From Marinobacter sp. es.042 (GTDB lineage Bacteria; Pseudomonadota; Gammaproteobacteria; Pseudomonadales; Oleiphilaceae): DNA of 64,000 nt. The stretch spans positions 2,170,001 through 2,234,000 of the forward strand of contig NZ_LT897781.1 of NCBI RefSeq assembly GCF_900188315.1. The letters run 5' to 3'. Below the pieces are notes generated by a model. The model was not told where the DNA came from. It was given only the letters and a program-made list of their open reading frames with translations, and did not search any database. Shown here piece after piece: positions 30,139-38,858 of the stretch (its first letter is position 1; each line of letters starts with the position of its first letter). A program made the translations under genes and the position numbers.

Positions 30139-30160
30139 CGCACCTCATACGATAGGTGCG
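30139..30160 (-). terminator. Weak hairpin downstream of dsbC
   Basis: CGCACCT (30139-30145) and AGGTGCG (30154-30160) form a seven-base stem with an eight-base loop just after the dsbC stop. Downstream on the minus strand is GTTACGCGGTATTTT, not a clean U-run. It may be a weak terminator or an mRNA-stabilising hairpin. Confidence 0.4.
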
Positions 30161-30168
30161 CCAGGATT

Positions 30169-30900
30169 TCAGAGCAGCCCGAGGCCTTCGGCCAGACGCT
30201 GGGCCGGGACATAGCCACGAACCATGTTGCCATCTTCCAGAACAATGGCGGGTGTCCCTGTGACCCCTACCCGGCCACCAAGCTCATACTGCTCGCCCAC
30301 CGGATTTTCGCAACTTGCGTCGGGTACTGAGCGGCCGGCCTTGGCTGCGTCCATGGCCGCCTGTTGATCATCAGCACACCAGACCGACTCATACTTTTTG
30401 AAAGACGCTGTATTGGGGCCGGACCGGGGAAACGCGTAGTAATTGACGGTAATGCCATAGTCATTCAACTGCGGCACCTCGTCATGCAGCTTCCGACAGT
30501 AAGGGCAATCGATATCAGTAAACACGTTTACCACGGCCTTTTCGTTTTTGGCCGGGAAGCTTATAAGCCCCTTGTTACCATAGTCCGCCATCATTTCGCG
30601 ACGGGCCTCCGTGCGGGCGGCTTCGGTGACATTGGCAATGCCCTGATCGGTAATCTTGAGAAGATCTCCCGTCATCAGGTACTGGCCATCCTCGGTCGCG
30701 TAGATAGTGTCGCCATTGTTGCTCTGAACCTCATAGAGGCCCTTCGCTTCAGATTCTTTTACCGACACCACCTCAAGGCCGGGAACGGCCTGGGTCAGAC
30801 GCTCGGAAATCCGGTCTTCCACTTCACCGGCACTGACGCTGGCCGCGCCAAAGGCACCCAGGACAACCCCAAGCGCCACAACCACATGTTTCATATTCAT
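30169..30900 (-). CDS. dsbC: Thiol:disulfide interchange protein DsbC
   Basis: DsbC is a periplasmic disulfide isomerase that corrects wrong disulfides and is kept reduced by DsbD. From ATG 30900 the 243-residue protein has a signal peptide (cleavage near VSAGE, residue 25), an N-terminal dimerisation domain and a thioredoxin domain. The active site is C132-P-Y-C135, and the cis-proline loop is TGTPAIV. A second cysteine pair C175/C197 has the same spacing as the structural disulfide of E. coli DsbC. CPYC replaces the usual CGYC. It lies between xerD and hom, as in Pseudomonas. Confidence 0.9.
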   Translation of the reverse strand: MNMKHVVVALGVVLGAFGAASVSAGEVEDRISERLTQAVPGLEVVSVKESEAKGLYEVQSNNGDTIYATEDGQYLMTGDLLKITDQGIANVTEAARTEARREMMADYGNKGLISFPAKNEKAVVNVFTDIDCPYCRKLHDEVPQLNDYGITVNYYAFPRSGPNTASFKKYESVWCADDQQAAMDAAKAGRSVPDASCENPVGEQYELGGRVGVTGTPAIVLEDGNMVRGYVPAQRLAEGLGLL

Positions 30901-31031
30901 TCTGGCAAACAACCTTTTCCAGTAAGCAGTTAAACAACCCGGGCAGTATTGGCACAGGCCGGGAATCAATTCAATGCGACAAATACACAAAAAGAAAGTT
31001 CACCCCCCCCAATCGCGGAACAGCCCCACTG

Positions 31032-31934
31032 CTAGCCCCTGGGATGGTGAGCCTGGTGCAGCGAGTGCAATCGCTGACGAGCCACATGGGTGTATATCTG
31101 GGTTGTGGACAGGTCAGAGTGGCCCAGCAGCATCTGCACCACACGCAGGTCCGCACCATGGTTAAGGAGGTGCGTGGCAAAGGCATGCCTGAGCGTATGA
31201 GGCGACAGGTGTTTGCGAATACCCACTCGAACCGCGTAGTGCTTTATACGATGCCAGAAAGTCTGACGAGTCATCGCCGCAGCACGATTGCCCGGGAACA
31301 GCGCATCGCAGGATCGCCCTTTAAGGAGTTCCGGCCGCCCTTCCTTCATATACTGAAGCAACCATTCCACTGCCTCTTCACCCAGGGGGACCAACCTCTC
31401 CTTGTCACCCTTGCCGGTGATCCGAACTACACCCTGGCGAAGGTTTACCTGATCAACCCGCAACTCGGTCAGCTCCGAGACCCGCAGACCGCAACCGTAG
31501 AGTATTTCCAGCATGGCCTTGTCCCTGAGCTCAATGGCAATTCCGGGGTCCGGCTCGGAAAGCAGCGCATCCACCTCGTCCTCGGTCAGCGAGTCGGGGA
31601 GACGCCGAGGCAGCCTGGGACTGTCAATCCGCAGGGTCGGGTCTTCAGTTATCAGGCCTTCTCGCAGCAGAAACCGATAAAACCGTCGGAGCCCGGACAA
31701 CCGCCTGGCCGCCGTGGAGCTCTTGACGCCCTGCGAGAGGCCACTGGACATCCACGCCAGCAAGTCGGTTCTGCGAACATCCTTGAGCACCGGCTTGCCA
31801 GGCTGACTTTCGAGCCATTCCGACAACCGCAACAGATCGCTCCGGTAAGCCTGCCGGGTTTTTTCGCCCAGTCCGTCCTCCAGCCAGATGGCATCAACAA
31901 ACCTGACGATCACCGATTCATCTTCTGCTCTCAT
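31032..31934 (-). CDS. xerD: Site-specific tyrosine recombinase XerD
   Basis: XerD resolves chromosome dimers at dif with XerC and FtsK. The chosen ATG (31934, GGGA upstream) gives 300 residues. The catalytic set is complete: R151, K175, H246, R249, H272 and the nucleophile Y281 in IYTHV, nearly the same numbers as E. coli XerD. The N-terminal SAM-like DNA-binding domain spans about 1-90. It precedes dsbC. The frame extends 20 codons further upstream without family similarity. Nothing nearby suggests a phage or integron integrase. Confidence 0.94.
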   Translation of the reverse strand: MRAEDESVIVRFVDAIWLEDGLGEKTRQAYRSDLLRLSEWLESQPGKPVLKDVRRTDLLAWMSSGLSQGVKSSTAARRLSGLRRFYRFLLREGLITEDPTLRIDSPRLPRRLPDSLTEDEVDALLSEPDPGIAIELRDKAMLEILYGCGLRVSELTELRVDQVNLRQGVVRITGKGDKERLVPLGEEAVEWLLQYMKEGRPELLKGRSCDALFPGNRAAAMTRQTFWHRIKHYAVRVGIRKHLSPHTLRHAFATHLLNHGADLRVVQMLLGHSDLSTTQIYTHVARQRLHSLHQAHHPRG

Positions 31935-31994
31935 GGCAAGTTCCCAGACTGCACAGATCCCACAACACACCAAGAATACCGAAACCTCAGACAC

Positions 31995-32018
31995 AAAAAA
32001 GGCAGCCCTCGGCTGCCC
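31995..32018 (-). terminator. Rho-independent terminator of the rpsP-rplS operon
   Basis: GGCAGCC (32001-32007) and GGCTGCC (32011-32017) form a seven-base GC stem with a three-base loop. On the minus strand a run of six T follows. It lies just after the rplS stop and before xerD. Confidence 0.88.
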
Positions 32019-32048
32019 TTTTCTGACTGCTGTTCAGCGCACTGCTGA

Positions 32049-32405
32049 TCAGCCCAGCTTTTCCTTGATACGAGCCGCCTTGCCAGACAGGTCGCGCAGG
32101 TAGTAAAGCTTGGCTTGGCGAACATCGCCACGACGCTTCACGCTGATGCTTTCGATCAGCTTGGAGAAGCTCTGGAAAGTACGCTCAACACCAACACCGT
32201 AGGAGATCTTACGCACGGTGAAAGAGGAGTTCATGCCACGGTTACGCTTGCCGATGACGACACCTTCGAACGCCTGAAGACGCTCACGGTTACCCTCGGT
32301 TACGCGAACCTGAACGACCACGGTGTCACCCGGCGCAAACGCGGGGATTTCCTTGGTCATCTGTTCTGCTTCAAGTTGACTGATGATGTTGTTCTTGCCG
32401 CTCAT
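32049..32405 (-). CDS. rplS: 50S ribosomal protein L19
   Basis: L19 sits at the 30S-50S interface. From the ATG at 32405 (AGGAG eight bases upstream) the 118-residue protein reads [20 protein letters not shown], with the KOW-like [20 protein letters not shown] and the signature [15 protein letters not shown]. The frame is open 17 codons further, but only this start fits the family. It is last in the rpsP-rimM-trmD-rplS operon. Confidence 0.97.
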   Translation of the reverse strand: MSGKNNIISQLEAEQMTKEIPAFAPGDTVVVQVRVTEGNRERLQAFEGVVIGKRNRGMNSSFTVRKISYGVGVERTFQSFSKLIESISVKRRGDVRQAKLYYLRDLSGKAARIKEKLG

Positions 32406-32442
32406 CGTAATGCTCCTGATACCCAATCTGTTAATGCCCTGA

Positions 32443-33189
32443 TTATTCAGAGGCACCCGGTTCGTTCAAAATCTCTTCCAGCAGCTCACGCTCTTCGTCC
32501 GTAAACACCCGCTTTTCCAGCAGGTCGGGGCGTCGCTCCCGGGTTCGCCTCAGCGACTGCTTGAGCCGCCAACGCCGGATCTGATCATGGTGACCGCCCA
32601 ATAAAACATCCGGCACCGCCTGACCTTCGTAAACCTCGGGCCGGGTGTAGTGCGGACAATCCAGCAAACCGTCGGCGAAAGAATCCTGCTCTGCCGACTG
32701 CGCATGACCCAGCGCTCCGGGGATGAGGCGTGTAACCGCATCGATAACAGCCATCGCTGCCAGTTCGCCACCGGACAGCACAAAATCGCCCAGTGACACT
32801 TCCCGATCGACTTCCGTCGCTATCAGGCGCTCATCAACACCCTCGTACCGGCCCGCCACCAGAATCAGTTGCTGTTCTGCCGCGAGCGACTCGACAACAG
32901 ACTGGTTCAGCGTCTCACCCTGAGGCGACAGGTAAACCACACAGGGGTTTCCGGGTGCCGATTCCCGTGCCGCATGGATTGCGTCCCTCAGGGGCTGAAT
33001 TTTCATCAGCATGCCCGGGCCGCCACCATAGGGCCGGTCATCTACCGTGCGATGCCGGTCCTGGGTGAATTCACGGGGATTCCAGGTTCGAAAGGTCAGC
33101 AGACCATCCCGAACCGCTCGCCCTGTGATCCCGTAATCCGTCACCGCACCGAACATCTCCGGGAACAGACTGACTGCGCCAATCCACAC
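32443..33189 (-). CDS. trmD: tRNA (guanine-N1-)-methyltransferase TrmD
   Basis: TrmD methylates G37 next to the anticodon and prevents frameshifting. The 248-residue SPOUT protein begins [13 protein letters not shown], has the YGGGPGM loop and the trefoil-knot cofactor site [12 protein letters not shown] / [12 protein letters not shown]. The start is GTG at 33189, three bases after the rimM stop, with GGAG upstream inside rimM. The order rpsP-rimM-trmD-rplS is conserved. Confidence 0.97.
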   Translation of the reverse strand: MWIGAVSLFPEMFGAVTDYGITGRAVRDGLLTFRTWNPREFTQDRHRTVDDRPYGGGPGMLMKIQPLRDAIHAARESAPGNPCVVYLSPQGETLNQSVVESLAAEQQLILVAGRYEGVDERLIATEVDREVSLGDFVLSGGELAAMAVIDAVTRLIPGALGHAQSAEQDSFADGLLDCPHYTRPEVYEGQAVPDVLLGGHHDQIRRWRLKQSLRRTRERRPDLLEKRVFTDEERELLEEILNEPGASE

Positions 33190-33192
33190 CCG

Positions 33193-33720
33193 TCAGAACT
33201 CCGGATCCCAGTCCACCACCATTTGCTTTGCGGCGAGATCAACACTCTGCACCACTTCGCCCGGCAGATAGGGGATCAGACGCTCACGTTGATCAATGGA
33301 GCCTGCTGTTGCCTGCACCACCAGAACATCGTTGGATCCGGTTTCCATCAGATGGTGCACTTTACCAAGGCACTCATCATCCACCGTGAATACATCAAGA
33401 CCTTCCAACTGAAACCAGTAGTACTCCCCATCGGGAAGCGGCGGCAATTCAGCAGTGGAAACCCTGACTTCGGCACCACAATACGTGCGGGCCAGATCAC
33501 GGTCGTTAATACCTTTAAGCCTGACGACGATCCCCTGCCCTTGGCGGCGACCTTCCTCAAGCTTGGCCGGAATACGCTTGCCATCCAGATCAAGAGTCCA
33601 ATCGGGATAGTTCAGTATTCCTTCCTTGGGGTCTGTGTAGGAAAAGACTTTAAGCCATCCTTTGACCCCAAACACCGAGGTAATCCGGCCGATCACAGTT
33701 TCCTGCGAATTCTGTGTCAT
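33193..33720 (-). CDS. rimM: Ribosome maturation factor RimM
   Basis: RimM assists maturation of the 30S head around S19. The 175-residue protein has the N-terminal barrel (IGRITSVFGVKGWLKVFSYT) and the PRC-barrel C-terminal domain (YYWFQLEGLDVFTVDDECLG). It starts 27 bases after rpsP and ends three bases before trmD. Confidence 0.95.
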   Translation of the reverse strand: MTQNSQETVIGRITSVFGVKGWLKVFSYTDPKEGILNYPDWTLDLDGKRIPAKLEEGRRQGQGIVVRLKGINDRDLARTYCGAEVRVSTAELPPLPDGEYYWFQLEGLDVFTVDDECLGKVHHLMETGSNDVLVVQATAGSIDQRERLIPYLPGEVVQSVDLAAKQMVVDWDPEF

Positions 33721-33747
33721 GCCATAAACCCCGGTGTCAGTACTGTC

Positions 33748-33987
33748 TTACCCAGCAGCCTTCAGCAGCTGTGCAACGCGCTCGCTGGTCTGCGCGCCCT
33801 GACCGAGCCAGAAATTGACACGATCACGATCAACGCGAAGACTCTCTTCCTGACCACGGGCTACCGGGTTGAAGAAACCTACGCGCTCAATGAAACGACC
33901 GTCGCGGGATTTGCGGCTGTCGGTGACTGTCAGATGGTAGAACGGGCGCTTCTTGGAGCCGCCACGAGCCAAACGGATAATTACCAT
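33748..33987 (-). CDS. rpsP: 30S ribosomal protein S16
   Basis: The 79-residue protein begins [20 protein letters not shown] and has [19 protein letters not shown], the S16 signature. It is first in the rpsP-rimM-trmD-rplS operon and lies downstream of ffh on the same strand, the usual gammaproteobacterial order. A -10-like TAGAAT sits about 95 bases upstream. Confidence 0.97.
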   Translation of the reverse strand: MVIIRLARGGSKKRPFYHLTVTDSRKSRDGRFIERVGFFNPVARGQEESLRVDRDRVNFWLGQGAQTSERVAQLLKAAG

Positions 33988-34080
33988 TTAACCAATATCC
34001 TGTTCTGTTGAACGAACTTTGTACGATTCACGCCTGCTGAACACCAGCTGACGCGAAGACCCATACTCGAAAGGGGCGCT

Positions 34081-34086
34081 ATTCTA
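34081..34086 (-). promoter_or_regulatory. Candidate -10 element of rpsP operon promoter
   Basis: TAGAAT on the minus strand matches the sigma-70 -10 at five of six positions, within an AT-rich stretch (TTTTTTAGCATAGAAT). It is followed by a GC-rich start region. The -35 is poor (TTTTCT at 17 bases). It is in the right place, between ffh and rpsP. Confidence 0.35.
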
Positions 34087-34150
34087 TGCTAAAAAAGCGC
34101 CAAAGAAAACAGCAAAACCAGTTGTTTCCCCGTTTTCCATGTAAGGCTTT

Positions 34151-35542
34151 TTACATACGGCCAAACGGGGGCATTCCGCCTCCCCCACCGCCGCCAGGGG
34201 GCATCATGCCGCCCATGCCGCGCATCATATTCGCCATACCGCCTTTCTTGCCAAACTTTTTCATCATCTTCTGCATCTGCTTGTGCTGCTTCAGCAAACG
34301 ATTGACGTCCTGGATCTGGGTTCCAGACCCCGTGGCGATACGGCGTTTGCGGGAATTGTTGATCACATCCGGGTAACGCCGCTCTTTTGGCGTCATGGAG
34401 CAGATAATCGCCTCCATCTGCCCCATGGACTTGTCGTTGACCTGTTGCTGCGCCACCTGGGCCATCTGCCCCATGCCGGGCAACTTGTCGAGCAGACCAC
34501 CGATACCACCCATGTTCTTCATCTGCTGGAGCTGATCCCGAAAATCCTCCAGATCAAAGCTTTTGCCCTTCTTGATTTTCTTGGTGAGCTTCTGGGCCTT
34601 CTTCTGATCAAGCTTGCGCTCTGCCTCTTCAATCAGCGAGAGCACATCGCCCATGCCCAGGATCCGGGAGGCAACCCGGTCCGGATAGAACGGCTCCAGC
34701 GCATCAGACTTTTCACCAACACCCAGGAACTTGATCGGCTTACCGGTAATGTGACGAACAGACAGGGCCGCACCGCCACGGGCATCGCCATCGGTTTTGG
34801 TCAGCACCACGCCGGTCAGCGGCAGGGCATCGTTGAACGCCTTGGCGGTGTTGGCGGCATCCTGGCCCGTCATGGCATCGACCACGAACAGGGTTTCAAC
34901 CGGGTTGACCGCTTTATGCAGCCGACCAATCTCTCCCATCATCTGTTCGTCGACGTGCAGCCGACCGGCGGTGTCAAGAATTACCACATCAATGTGCTTC
35001 TTCCTGGCCGCGGCAATGGCACCCTCGGCAATATCAACCGGGTCCTGATCGGCACTGCTCGGGAAGAACTCGACACCCACTTCGCCAGCGAGGGTTTCCA
35101 ACTGGCGAATCGCCGCCGGACGGTAGACGTCGGCGCTGACCACCAGGACGGATTTTTTCTGCCGCTCTTTAAGGAAGCGCGAGAGTTTGGCGACCGTGGT
35201 CGTCTTACCTGCACCCTGCAGACCCGCCATCATGACTACGGCCGGCGGCTGGACGTTCAGATTGAGGGATTCATTACCCTCGCCCATGACGCGTTCCAGC
35301 TCCTGCTGGACAACTTTCACAAAGACCTGGCCCGGCGTCAGACTGCGCTGCACCTCCTGGCCAATGGCACGCTTGCGGACGCCCTCAACAAAGTCCTTCA
35401 CCACCGGCAGGGCGACATCCGCCTCCAGCAGCGCCATGCGCACTTCCCGCAGGGTGTCCTTTATATTGTCATCAGTGAGGCGCGCCTGGCCGGAAATCTT
35501 GCGCAGACTGCCGGAAAGTCGGTCTTGGAGGTTCTCAAACAT
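34151..35542 (-). CDS. ffh: Signal recognition particle protein Ffh
   Basis: Ffh binds 4.5S RNA and signal sequences of nascent inner-membrane proteins and docks with FtsY. The 463-residue protein has an N domain (1-95), a G domain with P-loop GLQGAGKT at 107-114 and DTAGRLHVDE, and a methionine-rich M domain from about 300. The C-terminus is a Gly/Met/Pro-rich tail with seven consecutive glycines. It is divergent from the ypjD gene. Confidence 0.97.
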   Translation of the reverse strand: MFENLQDRLSGSLRKISGQARLTDDNIKDTLREVRMALLEADVALPVVKDFVEGVRKRAIGQEVQRSLTPGQVFVKVVQQELERVMGEGNESLNLNVQPPAVVMMAGLQGAGKTTTVAKLSRFLKERQKKSVLVVSADVYRPAAIRQLETLAGEVGVEFFPSSADQDPVDIAEGAIAAARKKHIDVVILDTAGRLHVDEQMMGEIGRLHKAVNPVETLFVVDAMTGQDAANTAKAFNDALPLTGVVLTKTDGDARGGAALSVRHITGKPIKFLGVGEKSDALEPFYPDRVASRILGMGDVLSLIEEAERKLDQKKAQKLTKKIKKGKSFDLEDFRDQLQQMKNMGGIGGLLDKLPGMGQMAQVAQQQVNDKSMGQMEAIICSMTPKERRYPDVINNSRKRRIATGSGTQIQDVNRLLKQHKQMQKMMKKFGKKGGMANMMRGMGGMMPPGGGGGGGMPPFGRM

Positions 35543-35724
35543 GTTGCTCTTCCGTACCCCGGATAAATTGAGTGCGTGAATCGGCAGAGCCGGCGACGAC
35601 TCCTTGATTCCAGTTGCATAATCGCGACATTATAACCAGACTATCGCCCTGAAACGACCAGCCCGGTCAAATCGGCGCAAACCAGCGCCGATCTCCAGTC
35701 AGAACAGTGGTTAATAAGGAAGTC

Positions 35725-36531
35725 ATGGGAACGCTGATTCTCGCGGTCACCTCTCTTTTTCTTTACAGCGTAGGTACCGCGCTGCAGGCCCTGCATTTCA
35801 GGGGCCGGGTTCAGAGCAACATTGCCATTACTACCCTGATTGGCGTTCTCGCCCTGACCAGCCACGGACTTCTCATTGGCCAGACAGTCCATCACGACGG
35901 CGGCTTCGATTTCAGTTTTTTCAAAAGCTCCGTGCTTATTTCCTGGCTGATCGTCTTCCTTCTATTGGGACTCAACCTTAAAAAGCCGGTGCAAAGCCTG
36001 TTTCTCGGCGTTTACCCGCTGGCCGGCCTCACCATCATTCTCGCCCTGGTTACCCATGGACCCTCGAGACTGGTGTCCGAGCAAAGCTACGGCATGCTCT
36101 CCCATATTGCGCTTTCGGTGACAGCCTACAGCCTCTTTACTCTTGCGGCTATCCAGGCGGTTTTACTTTACTTCCAGAATCGCCAACTGAAGCACAATTA
36201 CAACAGCCTGCTGGTTCGTAACCTGCCGCCTCTGCAAACCATGGAGTCGCTGCTGTTCGAGATGGTCTGGGCCGGCGTCGTCATGCTGATTCTGGCGATT
36301 GTGACCGGCGCCCTCTTTATAGAGGATCTCTTTGCCCAGAACCTCGCCCACAAGACCCTGTTCTCGATCCTGTCTCTGCTTGTGTTCGTGGCGCTCCTGA
36401 TTGGTCGTTACACAAAAGGCTGGAGGGGCATCACCGCCAGCCGTTGGACCCTCGCTGGCTGCGCACTCCTGATGCTGGCCTTCTACGGCAGCAAGTTTGT
36501 GCTGGAACTGATCTTCCAGCGCGGCGGCTGA
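35725..36531 (+). CDS. ypjD: YpjD/CcsA-HemX-like inner-membrane protein
   Basis: This is a polytopic membrane protein of 268 residues with about eight helices, in the cytochrome c assembly (CcsA/HemX) superfamily. It lacks the tryptophan-rich WWD haem-handling motif of true CcmC/CcsA, so a haem export role is not shown. The ATG at 35725 follows AAGGAAGTC; a GTG 18 bases upstream is weaker. It is divergent from ffh and upstream of a CorC-type gene, as in Pseudomonas and E. coli. Confidence 0.85.
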   Translation: MGTLILAVTSLFLYSVGTALQALHFRGRVQSNIAITTLIGVLALTSHGLLIGQTVHHDGGFDFSFFKSSVLISWLIVFLLLGLNLKKPVQSLFLGVYPLAGLTIILALVTHGPSRLVSEQSYGMLSHIALSVTAYSLFTLAAIQAVLLYFQNRQLKHNYNSLLVRNLPPLQTMESLLFEMVWAGVVMLILAIVTGALFIEDLFAQNLAHKTLFSILSLLVFVALLIGRYTKGWRGITASRWTLAGCALLMLAFYGSKFVLELIFQRGG

Positions 36532-36616
36532 CACCGGAAGCACCGGTTATTCTCTTGACACAACGCTCGCCGAAACCCTATTTTCGCTACTTGTCAGCAA
36601 TATAAGGACACCTCTT

Positions 36617-37903
36617 TTGAACGAAACATCGCTTACCGCGCTGTTTATTCTCCTGGTCGGACTGATCCTGCTTTCCGGTTTCTTCTCGAGCTCCGAGACG
36701 GGGATGATGTCGCTCAACCGATATCGTCTCAAACATATGGCCAAAACCGGCCATAAAGGTGCCAAGCGCGCCCAGGGCTTGCTGCAACGAACCGACCAGC
36801 TGATCGGCGTCATCCTGATCGGCAACAATTTCGTGAACATCTTCGCCTCTTCGATCGCCACGGTTATCGCGATTCGGGTCTGGGGCGATGCCGGCATCGC
36901 GATTGCCACCATCCTGCTGACCATCGTGATTCTGATCTTCGCAGAAGTCACTCCGAAAACCCTTGCAGCACTGTTTCCCGAGAAAATTGCCTTCCCGGCC
37001 AGTTACATACTCGGCCCGCTGCTGAAAATCCTGTATCCGATTGTCTGGGCGGTAAACCTGTTCACCGGAGGCATACTGAAACTGCTGGGCGTTTCCGCCG
37101 CAGACGCAGCCAACGACCACCTCAGCCGGGAAGAACTCAGGACCCTCGTCAATGAGGCCGGCGCACTTATACCAGCAAAGCACAAGGACATGCTGGTCAG
37201 CATTCTGGATCTGGAAAAAGTGACCGTGAATGACATCATGGTGCCGAGAAACGAGGTAGTGGGTATCGACCTGGACGACGACACCGACACCATTCTGCGC
37301 CAACTGCGGAGCAGCCAGCATACCCGGCTTCCGGTCTTCAAGGGCGACATCAATAACATTCAGGGCATCCTGCACCTGCGCAGCGCTTCCAAACTGCTGC
37401 AACAAGAGGAAATCAACAAAGCCATGATCATGCAGCTTTGCCAGGAACCCTATTTCATCCCGGAAAGCACGCCCCTGAACACCCAACTGATCAACTTCCA
37501 GAAAGGTCGTCGACGGTTCGGCGTTGTGGTCGATGAATACGGCGACGTTCTTGGCCTTGCGACACTGGAAGACATACTTGAAGAGATCGTCGGTGACTTT
37601 ACGACGGATTATGCCGCCACCAGCCCGGACATCATCCCGCAGGACAACGGCACGTTCATTATCGATGGCACGTCCGCCGTCCGAACCATCAACAAGACCC
37701 TGGGCTGGAAGCTCCCTACCGATGGCCCCAAAACCCTTAACGGCCTGATTACCGAAACCCTGGAGAACATCCCCGACACCAACGTCTGCCTGAAAGTGGA
37801 CGGCCATCGGGTAGAAGTGCTGCAGATCAAGGACAATGTCGTGAAAGCAGCCATTGTGCACCCGAAAAAACGCAAAAAACGTTCTCTGTCACTGAAACAG
37901 TAA
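36617..37903 (+). CDS. CNNM/CorC-family membrane protein with CBS pair
   Basis: This 428-residue membrane protein has a DUF21 (CNNM) transmembrane domain at about 1-190, starting LTALFILLVGLILLSGFFSSS. A CBS pair lies at about 205-335 (DIMVPRNEVVGIDLDD), and a CorC_HlyC accessory domain at the end. Homologues transport or regulate magnesium and cobalt. The start is TTG with AAGGA upstream. It lies 85 bases after ypjD, the E. coli ypjD-yfjD arrangement. Its substrate is not known from sequence. Confidence 0.9.
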   Translation: MNETSLTALFILLVGLILLSGFFSSSETGMMSLNRYRLKHMAKTGHKGAKRAQGLLQRTDQLIGVILIGNNFVNIFASSIATVIAIRVWGDAGIAIATILLTIVILIFAEVTPKTLAALFPEKIAFPASYILGPLLKILYPIVWAVNLFTGGILKLLGVSAADAANDHLSREELRTLVNEAGALIPAKHKDMLVSILDLEKVTVNDIMVPRNEVVGIDLDDDTDTILRQLRSSQHTRLPVFKGDINNIQGILHLRSASKLLQQEEINKAMIMQLCQEPYFIPESTPLNTQLINFQKGRRRFGVVVDEYGDVLGLATLEDILEEIVGDFTTDYAATSPDIIPQDNGTFIIDGTSAVRTINKTLGWKLPTDGPKTLNGLITETLENIPDTNVCLKVDGHRVEVLQIKDNVVKAAIVHPKKRKKRSLSLKQ

Positions 37904-37925
37904 AACCCGGACACCTCCTCCCTAT

Positions 37926-37960
37926 GGCGCTATAGACCCTTCGGTTATAGCGCCTTCCGT
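37926..37960 (+). terminator. Hairpin terminator after CNNM gene
   Basis: GGCGCTATA (37926-37934) and TATAGCGCC (37946-37954) form a perfect nine-base stem with an eleven-base loop, followed by TTCCGTTCTT. The U-run is interrupted, so termination strength is uncertain. Confidence 0.55.
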
Positions 37961-38060
37961 TCTTGAAAGATCAAAATTTAACCGCCAGCTTGACCCCCGG
38001 TGATCCCCCACCAACACTGAAGGAGCGTGCGATACAATAACAATCACAAGGAATACGTCC

Positions 38061-38663
38061 ATGAGTCTGACACACACGTTTGGCCTGCTCGCCCATCCCG
38101 ACCGGGAGTGGGAAGCGATCCGCAATGAATCCGAGACTGTCACACGACTGTACGCCGGCCACATTCTGCTGCTGGCACTGATCCCGGCGGTTGCCGGCTT
38201 CATCGGAACAACCCAGGTAGGCTGGCAAATTGGAGATGGCCAGATCACCAAGCTGTCGGTGACGAGCGCACTCCAGCTATCCACACTCTTCTACGTGGCC
38301 ATGCTTGCCGGCATTTTTATACTCGGCAAGTTCATTGATTTTTTCGCCGCAACGTATGATGCGGTGGAACGGACGCCCAGAGGCGTTGCTCTGGCGGCGT
38401 ACACGGCAACCCCGATTTTCCTGATTGGCGTAATCGCCGCCTATCCGAACATATGGGTGAATATGCTGGCAGGCCTGGTGGCGGTTGCCTACGCGGTCTA
38501 CCTGCTTTATGAAGGGCTACCGATCCTGATGAGAATCCCGGCGGACAAGGGGTTCATGTTCGCTTCTGCAGTCCTGACGGTTGGCCTGGTTATGTTTGTT
38601 GCCCTGCTCGCCATCAGTGTCGTCATCTGGAGCATGGGCATAGGCCCGGTTTACGTCAACTGA
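38061..38663 (+). CDS. Yip1-family membrane protein
   Basis: This 200-residue protein has five predicted membrane helices (about 30-50, 75-100, 110-135, 140-160, 170-195). The N-terminus FGLLAHPDREWEAIRNE is typical of bacterial Yip1-domain proteins, which begin with a P-x-x-x-W motif. Its function in bacteria is unknown. It is a single gene between two terminators. Confidence 0.82.
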   Translation: MSLTHTFGLLAHPDREWEAIRNESETVTRLYAGHILLLALIPAVAGFIGTTQVGWQIGDGQITKLSVTSALQLSTLFYVAMLAGIFILGKFIDFFAATYDAVERTPRGVALAAYTATPIFLIGVIAAYPNIWVNMLAGLVAVAYAVYLLYEGLPILMRIPADKGFMFASAVLTVGLVMFVALLAISVVIWSMGIGPVYVN

Positions 38664-38693
38664 CCGCAAATTCTCTTGCAAGTCAGTCATCTG

Positions 38694-38728
38694 CACGAGG
38701 GTGCCTGTTGGGCACCTCGTGTTTTTTT
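38694..38728 (+). terminator. Rho-independent terminator after Yip1 gene
   Basis: CACGAGGGTGCC (38694-38705) pairs with GGCACCTCGTG (38711-38721) with a single bulged G and a five-base loop, followed by seven T. This is a clear intrinsic terminator. Confidence 0.92.
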
Positions 38729-38858
38729 GAATTTGCTCCCACGTTAGCGTTTGATCATGTTAACTTTGAGCAAAATGCGGTAAATTTAACCAATAACGAG
38801 AATCCAAGGATTTCAAGCTCGGTCATGTATCCGGTTGAGGCGTAAACAGGAGTCTGCC

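Noticed and set aside
31032..31934. Tyrosine recombinase as sign of an integrated element
   Set aside because: Catalytic spacing and its place beside dsbC match chromosomal XerD; no attachment repeats or phage genes seen.
34151..34210. Glycine/methionine/proline-rich end of ffh as a repeat element
   Set aside because: Low-complexity coding tail of the M domain, normal for Ffh proteins.
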